Shown here one piece after another: positions 46,582 through 55,899 of a stretch of 64,000 nt of DNA; positions within the stretch are counted from its first letter, which is position 1; the number at the start of each line of letters is the position of its first letter. The stretch is from Galerina marginata (lineage: Eukaryota > Basidiomycota > Agaricomycetes > Agaricales > Galerinaceae). Made by a program: the position numbers and the translations under genes. The notes below the pieces were generated by a model that did not search any database, was not told where the DNA came from, and worked only from the letters and a program-made list of their open reading frames with translations. The stretch lies in assembly GCA_023014335.1 (NCBI GenBank), contig JAECYW010000010.1:1240001-1304000 (forward strand). The letters are read 5' to 3'.

Positions 46582-49147
46582 ATGCCTGAAATTCGAGAAT
46601 GCATAGCTCATTACCTCTGCATGTTCTGGTTTTTTAATTTCTGCCTCCGTGAAAAGCTTGATCTTCAGCTAGTGGCACTTTGGGCTGATGCTAGCGAAAA
46701 GGAAGAGAAAAAGCTTGCTCCAGATGGGCTGGTTTACCGCTTGGATGCCTCGTCTACCGTGGTTCGAGGAAACGCGAATGCCCAAACTAGTTTATGGCCT
46801 GGTCCTTTTAAAAAAACCAAAGCAAATCCAGACCCGCCATCCATTCGGACACTCGAACTTAGGGGCGTCAGCTATTCGAACAGGACTATAATCCTTGACA
46901 TGGGACCTTTACATTTCCAAGTATGTCTTTATTCAAGGTTGAGTTGTCCATTCTAGCTGCTGAATTTAAACTTTCAGCTTGCTTATTTAACCCATACATC
47001 GATTCAGTTTTTCAGCAAAGAAATATGGGAGAATACCGTGACAAAAACCCATAAAAAGGTACATTGTCTCATACCAATATCAAGATTCATTAATTATTTT
47101 GTGCTTCAGACAAGAAAGTACTATATCGGTCTTGCATTTGAGTTTTCAAATCATGTTGTCGCCTTTCTATCGCTGGACCAGGTCTTTCAGGTTTGTGACT
47201 ACAATCTCAATCTGAAGCCCAGTATGTTTATTTTTTGCTGTTCAGCCACATTGGGCACGTAGCCGGATGGAACTACCTGAAGGCCCAGTGGATGTCTACA
47301 CTAGCTATGAGCAGTTCCTTTCGAATGTCGCAGACTGGATTCGAAAGCGAGCAAACTCTTCAAGTGACCGACTCGGGCTCGCATGCGAAGTCATGCGTAT
47401 CAACGGAAATAAAGTATGGAGTGGATTTGGAGTGTATTCCTCATCCGAGGTATTCCACGACAGCGGTAAGTTGGTGTATTAAACTGAGAAACACAAATTA
47501 CTTATAACATCAGGAAATTCTCCACTCTCAACTGAGCGAGAGATATTCGACTCACCTTCAAAAACAGCACGCCTGTGTGAGTCCCTTTGGAGTTATGCGC
47601 ACAAGTCGCACTCAGAGAAAATGCGGTGAGTATTCCTCCTGATCAAGTAAAGCGCACCCTCAAACCACACCTAGAAATCTTCTCAGTCCTTGTATAGTGG
47701 ATGGGATCATTGCACCTACTCGTAAACAGCGATTGGGATACATAAAGTGGTTGCATGTTTATGCAAAGGAATACACAAGATTGACTCCGCGCATGAGCAA
47801 ACTGGTAAATAACTATGAGGTTGGTTGATCTTGTCGTTGCAACATTTCTACGGTACTGACTTTAAGCCTTTCATCTAGGCCAAGCTCAAGCTTGAGGAGT
47901 CAACAGAAAGCCCATGGTTCAGGGACACAAGTGGCCTAATTGACTTCTTCGAGCCAAATTACATAATTGCTGCACTGACCAAAAAGTCACGAACACTGGG
48001 TGCGCTTATTTTTGGCACAGAAGAATGGTCAAGGCTCCGAGCAACCATTCCTGCGGAGATGTTGGATGTGGCTGCAATGGACCCGGTTTCAGAAGACCCT
48101 CTGACTGTCATGTTTCGTGAACGAGGTATGTGTTGTCTTTGGTGTGGTCCTAGTTAATATGATCTCACTCAGTTGCAGGCCTTTTATCATCAACTACTCA
48201 TTTACCGGTTTATGACACCCTTTTTGAGCGGATCAACCATCACAAATATATCCCACACAAAACCTACACGTATCGATCAGCCAAACAGATATGGTCTGTT
48301 GTTCGTGCATTTCCTGAGAACTCATGGGTCTCGGACGGTTATTATAAAAGGTAAGTCTTTGTCCAGACGACTCTAATCTGTTAATGGTTCGTTACTTAAT
48401 AATCAATCTAGCCATGCACTTGAGAGGATAACAGGCCCAGCTCGTCAAAAAATGCTATTCAAGCATATTGTCACAAATACAAATTCGGTTGCTGTAGGCC
48501 CACTGGAATATTGTGGAAATGGTGTCGTTGTTCGTTCCTCACATCGTGTAAAGTTGTGAGTCAATATATTCCCGATCTGTGTATTTGGTTTCAATGCCAG
48601 TCTTAGGGTATCTGCTGTCCCAAAGAAGCGGGACAATATACTTGCCGAAGCTACCCTTGCAAGAGTTGGACACACTGCGGTTGATGAAGAAGAAGACATC
48701 GATGACCCTCCTCCACCTGACGTCATGGAAGAGGATAGTGGTGCTGAAGATGGCAACACCGACATTTTATTGAGTGGCTCCAACGCATCTCTCGATGTCT
48801 CTTCATCTGATGAATCCGACCTTGACCTTCCACTCTCATTGCCACCATCTGAGCCACCTTCCGGTTCAAGTTCAGACAATGATCCAGTAGAATCTTCTGA
48901 TTTTTTCGATGAAGATCTATCAGCTAACAGTAGTGATACCGACTTTGCACGCCCACCGCGCAAGAAGAAGAAAACCCATTTGACAGCGGATCGAGAAATG
49001 GTGTTGGTTGGGTCCAGTTCTGCCACTGCTGCCGGGCCCAACTCTGAAAATCACAGGCATCGTAGGAACAAGACACCTGTGAATTATGCGCGGCCACGAC
49101 GGAAATACATTAAGAGTAGTAGCAGGATGGATGTAGATAATGCATAA
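46582..49147 (+). CDS. Unknown acidic-tailed protein of the giant element
   Basis: About ten exons join in phase without a break from MPEIRECIAHYLCMFW (46582) to SSRMDVDNA (stop 49145-49147), about 680 aa. No known domain is recognised. The C-terminal 170 residues are acidic and Ser-rich (DEEEDIDDPPPPDVMEEDSG, then SSDESDLDLPLSLPPSEPPS) and end in basic clusters (RPPRKKKKTH, RRNKTPVNYARPRRKYIK), resembling nuclear or chromatin proteins. The middle contains WKxxHVYAKEYTR-like and SWVSDGYYKSHALERITGPA segments. Its preserved frame inside the transposon suggests it serves the element. The nested element ends 37 bp upstream of the ATG, so its natural promoter, or possibly an upstream exon, was displaced. 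Confidence 0.62.
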
Positions 49148-49302
49148 TGCAACAGAAATTGCTGACTCTGCAGCCTTGAGGATATATAGAAAGGCAACAC
49201 AGATTATTTGACACTAATGATATCAGAATTTATCTATTTGAAAATAACTGAAGTTGTTTTGGGAGTCGCTATTCACATCAAGTTCAGTGCTCAAGTGGTC
49301 GT
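49148..49302. other. 3' flank of unknown gene
   Basis: Short AT-rich 3' flank. Confidence 0.3.
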
Positions 49303-49450
49303 CGAGTCTAAAAGGATAACATTTACCCCTCGTCTATCAATAATATTGGGAAGGTACAATAATATACATATACTAAGCACATTTAAAGTTGTTTCAGAGT
49401 AAGTTGGTTGGCCTGTGAGGCAGGGCAACATAAATTAGACGCCCTTGATG
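49303..49450 (+). repeat. Partial copy 1 of the nested-element TIR
   Basis: Shares ACATTTACCCCTCGTCTATC, GTAAGTTGGTT, CTGTGAGGCAGG and AATTAGA with positions about 38028-38160 of the left TIR, in the same orientation. Roughly 70-75 percent similar by eye. Confidence 0.8.
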
Positions 49451-49485
49451 CAAGTTTGCAGCCTCAGTGGCCCTTGACGTAAAAC

Positions 49486-49632
49486 AGTCCAAAAAGGTAA
49501 CATTTACCCCTCGTCTATCAAATATTTTTGGAAGGTACAATGATATACATATGCTGAACACATCTGAAGTTGTTTTACAGTAAGTTGGTTCACCTGTGAG
49601 GCACGGCGACATGAATTAGACGCCTTGATGCA
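49486..49632 (+). repeat. Partial copy 2 of the nested-element TIR
   Basis: A second direct copy, starting AAAAAGGTAACATTTACCCC and ending GACATGAATTAGACGCCTTG, 183 bp after copy 1. Confidence 0.8.
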
Positions 49633-50283
49633 TTGTTGATCACTGTTTATCCTTGCACATAGGCTGAATACTATTGTCTGCAACAGACGATCTGTCACTT
49701 GGTCGATACTGGAACATGTCGCAAAAGGTGTATTTAAATTGGACATTCTAGCTATCTCTTCACCGTGCTGATGCCTGCTGCCAAAGTCTTTCGATGCGTG
49801 TGTTTGGAGCACTAGAATAAAAATTTATTCACAATTCTAAACTGTGAGGATAATCAATACCTTCGAGCAGAGAGGGGATTTACTGGAGTTCCATTGTCAT
49901 TTCTGAGAACTAAAGGGAAATTTTCTGGGAGGTTGTGAATTTGCACAAGTGCCACTGGATCGGATCGGTTAGAGTGAGTTTGCAGCGAAAAAGCACGCCA
50001 ATTACCTGTCACAGTGATCGTATGGTTCTGGGTGGTTAACAGGACCCGGTGGGGTGTTTGTGCAGTCGACATTGGGAGCAAGAGGTGATTACAAGGGCTA
50101 CCATTTCGAAGTATAAGTACATTGGCAGCTTCCTGATTCTTTCAACACGTTGGTGATGGCTTCCTTAGGCATCGGGATCGGTTGTCTAACCTCACTTGAG
50201 ACCATATGGCTTCTGCATACAATGAATGACCACACGCAATGCAATTTAAGAAGTTCATCTAGAAAGGCTGTTGCCTTCCAAGA
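49633..50283. other. Spacer before integrase 3' end
   Basis: A 72-codon minus-strand frame with MSTAQTPHRVLLTTQNHTIT at 49854-50072 could be a small gene or exon but has no recognisable partner. Confidence 0.3.
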
Positions 50284-52106
50284 CTATTCCTTAATCTGTC
50301 TACACAGGTTCAGTGCGTAAATCCATATCTGTTTACGGTGTTCCATCTCTCGAGAGCTAAGGATGTCGGCTGAGACTAAGGAAAGGTTATGTTGGAATAA
50401 AGCCAGTTCTTCGTCTGAAAAGGGGCATCGCGATTCATCGACGTGTACCATGCTGAAGGTGTCAGGCCTGTGTACAACAAATGGGTTTTGAGGAAATGGG
50501 TCGGTGGGATTGGCCGTGGCATGGTGCTGCTGGATGCGGGCATCTTGGTATGCTTCCCAGTCTACACCATATTCGTCAATATCGTGTTCCTCCAAGACGT
50601 CTTCCATGGGCTCAAAAGCAGTGGCATTCAAGGGACTAAAACCCCGAGCCCCATCCTCTAGCATGCTGAACCAACGTAGATCTGCAGGACTTCTTGTCCC
50701 TTTCCCTGGAATTGTCATTTTGTGATTGTTCCAAGAGTTGGCCCAGTCCATGATATCCTGGTTCAATGCATTGAGGAAGAGGTAGTGAATGAGCCAGATG
50801 TGGCTAGGGAGATCTGGATCAAGGCATGCTTGGCACTCGAGTTCTTGAAAGAAGAGCTTCCATTTCGCACCAACGCCCGAGGTAAAATCAAACCATAGTC
50901 GTTCAATGCGAATATTGTGCACGCTCCTAAAAACAAGTCTTTATGAGCGCTGGCCATCTTTGGTTGGTAGACTGTAGACTTACCTGCCCCAAATGTACGA
51001 GCCTCGGTCTTTGCCTCTTGCCTCTTCCATATATTCAGCAACCAATATATTCTCTCCTCCATGGTCACCACGTCCTCGGCTAGGGAGCCCATGGTGCTTT
51101 ACAAGCTCGAGAAAGAGTTTGAAGACAGTTTCGGCACGATTGTTGTTGTGGGCTCTGATGCCTGTAATAAAGCGCGAGTAGCCGTCTATAAAGCCATGGA
51201 CGACAATCTTGTATCGTATTAGACCTGTCCATTAATTAGAAGATGTTGGGAATAGCAAAGATTGGTACTGACCATGTTGACCATCATGATGACACAGCGA
51301 ATTATAGCCGCGCACATTGTAAACACGACGCTCGATGCGCCTGACTCCAAATGCTGATACAGGCGGGCCATGAACACGGGCATAGGACTCTTGAATTCTT
51401 AGTCGAGGCAAGTGGTGACCCAGAAATTTGAGGTGACCATCAATCATGCGGCGCCCAAACGAAGGGAATGATGCAAGGATGTCGACCATAATTGAGTCAA
51501 GGTCTGCATCAGACAGAGTTGATAGCGAGGAGGTTGATGATGTATAATATCGCTGAGTAGTACCATCTTCTTGTTCAAAGTCCACATAAACAGGTTCACC
51601 TGCTTCGACAATTCCAAGGTCCAAGGCGCGACGTCGAACTGAGCGGGAGCTGACATTGAAGATCCTTCCTAGTTCAGTGGGTCCGCGCATGCCATATGAT
51701 ACCTCAAGGACTTCGGGGTCAATGACAATGCGAGGCCGCCCCCGTCTGCCAGTGTGTTCAAAAGCAACTGGTGAAATGGGAGGGGCATCTGGTACATCAG
51801 CGGACTGGAATTTTGCATGTTCCAAATCCTGCATCATGAATCGAATGCCATTCTGGATTATTGTATACTGTTCCTCGGGTATGATGTTGGCATGCTAAGT
51901 GTCTTTCAGCTGTTTTTCCACTGATAAATCAACCAAGATGGGCTTACTTGATTTACTTGCAGTAATAAACGAGAACATGCCCGAATTCGCTGTTCCAGCT
52001 GGGCACTATCCCCTAACTGGGTGAGAAGAGCAGAATGTACATCATCTTTGAGGTGATTGAAAGCAGTGGCAATAGTAATCAGTATAGTGTTTTGAGGTTG
52101 AGCCAT
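50284..52106 (-). CDS. DDE integrase (integrase core domain) of the giant element
   Basis: The recombinase of the element. From the ATG at 52106 (MAQPQNTILITIATAFNHLK) the exons join in frame to a stop at 50284. The N-terminal part has RRGRPRIVIDPEVLEVSYGM, then RGPTELGRIFNVSSRSVRRR, a helix-turn-helix-like DNA-binding region. The integrase core shows the three acidic residues: first D in CHHDGQHG (near 51285), second in GDHGGENILVAEYMEEARG (near 51065), and E in SVHNIRIERLWFD (near 50900), with YKIVVHGFIDGYSRFITGIR between the first two. The acidic triad is complete, so activity is plausible. Proteins of this design are common in agaricomycete genomes. A related integrase, in my recollection, lies beside HECT-like genes in fish and coral elements. 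Confidence 0.85.
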
Positions 52107-52394
52107 CTGCAGTCAAAAAGAGGGACAAAAAAAGGTGTGTTTGGCATTTATTGGTTTGCGGACCGCTGGTTCACCTCAGGCCAACCCAGATTTGCCAGTG
52201 GCTGGGAAGGCAGGAACTTGGAGGAAGTGTATCAGAGCTTTCTTTGTGTGGTTATTGTTGCCTGAGGTGACGGACTTGGGCCATTCAATGCCAGAGAGTC
52301 CAAAGGGTGGCCTAACTACCTACTAAGAGGTCAGAGGCAGAGCGCTGGGTGGGTGATGGCGCTTGAGGGCGAGTAGTCATGTGACTTTTCCCAT
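52107..52394. other. Integrase promoter region
   Basis: Upstream of the integrase ATG (on the minus strand). No clear TATA box. Confidence 0.35.
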
Positions 52395-52744
52395 AAAAGG
52401 ATTTTGAACAAGATAAGATCTTTTGGCGAGAATAAGGCTTTTGGGCAAGATAAGATCTTTTGGCGAGAATAAGGCTTTTGGGCAAGATAAGATATTTCAG
52501 CCAGAATAAGGATTTTGACGAGCATTAGAGATTTCAGCCAGAATAAGGATTTTAGCAAGAATTAGAGATTTCGGCCAGAATAGGGATTTTAACGAGGATT
52601 AGAGATTTCAGCCAGAATAAGGATTTCGATGAGAATAAGATTTGTGATGCCCGGGGTTTCAACTGGTGTAAGCGGTTTAAAACAAATTAGGTAGTATTTA
52701 GGAGGTACAAGGATATTTTTTTTATTGTCCAACTGAGTCCCTCA
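52395..52744 (-). repeat. Right terminal and subterminal repeats of giant element
   Basis: Tandem units of GCCAGAATAAGGATTT-type and GGCGAGAATAAGGCTTTTGG-type (52395-52650), the inverted counterpart of the left array, followed by the terminal repeat ending in GTCCCTCA at 52744. Confidence 0.75.
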
Positions 52745-53336
52745 AAAAAACCCCTCAGTACCATCTGTCAAATGTTTGTTGCTGGGATGGATGGTCATTG
52801 GCGAATCTGAATTGGCGCCAATTATCATTAGGGTTCTAATGTTAAAATTATGGTGTTCATCGGCCGTTCCTTTACTCGTTATTTGAAACGACATAAAGAT
52901 TTACGCTGGTAAAATCTATTTTTGCCAGGCTTGCAGGTGAGATGCAAAGTTGGCACAGCCACGAGCCGCCATAATTTCTGTTGACATCAACCTCAATCAC
53001 CTCAGTGACCTCACATTCTATGATTATCTTCTGAAGAGTCAAACTCCGTCATATTATATTCTTGTGCATACTGCCTCGGACCTCCCAGTTCCCAACAAGC
53101 TCCAAAAATAACGTCCAAGACGCGCAAGGCTGTGTAAACGCGCAGACATGAAGACATGAAATGACTCAAGGCGGCGTCGATGAGTCGTATTGCATTATTG
53201 AAACTAAGGGACGTCTCGTAACCCGGTCGGAGCCGCATTCTACCCACTCTCGTAAGAAAGTTCTCTATAAATCCTAGAACTTTTTGGCCAATGGTCCTAC
53301 AACAAGTTTTCTTGTTGGCACGGCATTCACTAAAGA
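52745..53336. other. Intergenic after the giant element
   Basis: Unique chromosomal flank and promoter of the UBC/F-box gene. Minus-strand frames here have no features. Confidence 0.35.
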
Positions 53337-55640
53337 ATGTCCGCCCAAGCCTCTCGTCGCCTTTTGTCTCGCCTCTACCAGGACCTCGCAGAGCTACAGG
53401 ATAACCCATATCCTGGGGTTGCCGTCTTCACTGACGATGCTAACTTTCGGAAGCTCTGCCTGGTTCTGACGCCGCCTAGTGGTCCGTGGTGTGGTCTGGC
53501 ACTGCACTTCGATGTCGAGTTACCCTGTGACTGGGTTTGTTTTCTTTTCCTCCTTTCTTTCATCGAATTTATCGCTGAACATTTATAATAGCCTTTGTAT
53601 CCCCCGAACGTCAGGTCAAGTGTATATGATATTGACCATCCTAATTTGTTCGGGAGCTACATCTGCTGCGACCTGTTGAAACCAGTTGGTTCTGGTGGCG
53701 CGAATTACACCGGAGGGTGAGTTTATTTTCGCGGCCTCCCGAAAGATCAGTTCCTAACCTGTGCATCCGCTTAGCTATTCCCCTGCGTTGACGCTCCGTG
53801 GGCTCTTCCTTCAATTCCTTACCTTCTTCTCCAGCACGCAGGTACGTCCACATGACATTTTGTATGACCATATCAATGACACAAAACATATAGGTTGAAC
53901 AAGACTACGGAGGCATCGTTCAAATCGGTGATTACAAGACCGCTTATTATCTTCTGGAAGACCAGGCGAAAAAGCACCTCTATCCTTGCCATGATGCTCA
54001 GTGCCCCTGCAACTTCCGTCCATATCAACAACTGCTGGACAACTTCTGGAAGGCTGAACCTTCGGAGGAAGTTGTAATCAACCCATGGGACCCATTAGCA
54101 GGAGCACGGCCTGCCGTATCTGCGAAACGTCTTCCTGGTCAGGATCAACTCGTGCACAAGATTGAATGGCTCAACCCCCGATGGACCTACACTTTCCAAG
54201 CGATCTCAACGTGGACCTGCACAAATTGCTCTTATGGTACTCCCGACCTTCCACATCATCAACCCATGGAAGCCAGGTCGACCGCTACAAGCTACCAGAC
54301 CATCCCTGCGATTCCTGTTGGCACCTCCGGCTCAGTGCAAAATCTCCACCCTCAATGATGACACTCTAGCTGATCTGGCATCATACCTACCGTCCGAAAG
54401 TGTCATTTCGTTGTCGCTCGCCTACCCACGGTTCCACCAATTGGCCTCTCACCTCCATGTCCTACTTCGCCGCGAGCTTAACTGCTTCTTCTTACGCACC
54501 CCTCTCAACGAGTCAATTCTTGGTATTGGAATCAGTCTCGACACCGGTGCACGAACGCTGTCCTCTGATTTCGACTGGCTTAGCATGGAGGCATTCGACA
54601 CTTTCAAAATTCGAACAAGTATTCAGAAACGGTCCTTCGATTTCTTCCTTCCACTGGCATTCAGTCGGCCGCATTTCAATCGAGTGCAGCCCGAAGTCCG
54701 GAAACGACTCACGGCAATTGACACTGCCCTTTGGAACGCAGAGGCTGCGATCAGTCGGAAGACCAAGCGCCCTTCCAACCGACGGGTCTGCCCACCGTCG
54801 AAACCCTACCAGGCAGTGGACGTGCTTTATCGGATGATGAACAACATCGTGGTTTCTTTAATGAAATCGTGTGACGATACGATGCAACCGAAAGGCCAGC
54901 GCGTGGCTCAGACACTCCTTCATGCTTCAGAGAAAGCTGTCATATCCTATTGCCACCTCTTCCACCTTCTGATTCGGCTCTGCGGTTCCACCCCTAATAT
55001 TCTCAACGACGCCACTTGGAAAGTGCGAGACTTTATTGCCAAGCCTCAGACCCGGCGTAAGGACCAGACACCAGATATGGGAGAGCTGATCGTGCTCATC
55101 ATGCTCGTCCTCGTCCTCCCTCCTATCGACAACCAACCGCCCCTGGAGTGGGAAGGCATATGCGGCAAGTTCCTGGAGGAGGCCATAACCCGCAACGCTC
55201 GCTGGGTCCTGGCCGAGGCCCCTGAGCTCGAGGTGATGGAGGCCGGCGCCAACGACTACCGCCTGACTCGGACCTTCTACCACTCTAAGACGAGCCTCCG
55301 CCTGATCATGTTCCAAGTCAGCTTCCTCCGGATGTTCCTCAGCACCTATTCGTCCAACCTCTCTCGGCTGGACGATAATTACGGGTTTGCGGAGAAGGAG
55401 CTCCCTGAGCGCATGGTGGTCGAGATCAAGGAGATCTACGCGGTGGATACGTGGCCCAAGTTCTTCCATCGGGTCCAGTTCGCTAATGGCGCGAAGTTCA
55501 CGAAGGCGACATTCACTGATATGCTTAGGAAGACGGTACAGGAAAGTGCGGCTCGTGGGTATCACCCGCGATGTAGGAATATGGTGCAGCTGAAGTGGAA
55601 CAGGACGGAGCTTGAGAAGACTGCTAATGCTCGGGCTTAA
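53337..55640 (+). CDS. UBC (E2-like) / F-box fusion protein
   Basis: The N-terminal 150 residues form a ubiquitin-conjugating-enzyme-like fold: MSAQASRRLLSRLYQDLAEL, YPGVAVFTDDANFRKLCLVL, LALHFDVELPCDWPLYPPNV, then HPNLFGSYICCDLL, where the Cys is at the E2 active-site position (HPN...ICxDxL). After a linker comes an F-box-like motif (STLNDDTLADLASYLPSESV, AYPRFHQLA) and a long helical region (SKTSLRLIMFQVSFLRMFLS) ending ELEKTANARA. The fusion of these parts is a known agaricomycete architecture, about 700 aa. Three small introns are in the N-terminal half. The frame breaks once between about 54265 and 54330, before RFLLAPPAQCKIS, probably a sequence error. It probably acts in ubiquitin transfer, with no partner inferable. 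Confidence 0.82.
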
Positions 55641-55899
55641 AGTAATCTATAACTACTAATCGAAAATATACTCAATTAATGGTCACATCATTGACGAGAA
55701 ATTGGTTGCCGTCATTCAGGAATTGATTCTCGGACACACTGAACTGTCAGAAAATTAACTACTCCCTATGCTCTGGACCCTCTGTCGATTTGTTTTACCA
55801 GTCATCCCGATAAACTAATGCCAAACCAAGACTGTACAAATACATACATGTTTTATTCAATTTTCGTTCTAGAAGTACATGGACGATCATAACAAAACC
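55641..55899. other. Convergent intergenic region
   Basis: AT-rich 3' flanks of the UBC/F-box gene and ATG7. Confidence 0.4.

Larger units (their letters stand above)
33118..52744. mobile_element. Giant DNA transposon with DDE integrase and HECT-like gene
   Basis: An interval of about 19.6 kb whose ends are inverted copies of each other. Both begin TGAGGGAC, then share TTGGACAA, an A-rich stretch, CCTCCT and TTTGT in the same order. Next to the ends are inverted arrays of a TGAAATCCTTATTCTGGC-like motif. The interval encodes a DDE integrase (-), a zinc/HECT-like protein (+) and an unknown protein (+), all in frame. An 8.6-kb second element is nested inside at 37959-46545, so the original length was about 11 kb. 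The target duplication is unclear: AAAAACCT on the left and AAAAACCC on the right are candidates. Element boundaries are my inference from the repeats. Confidence 0.72.

Noticed and set aside
33103..52755. Exact target-site duplication of the giant element
   Set aside because: AAAAACCT and AAAAACCC flank the ends, but the match is imperfect and A-rich, so no duplication is claimed.
54927..55565. 212-codon minus-strand frame
   Set aside because: Antisense shadow of the UBC/F-box coding sequence, which has clear family features.
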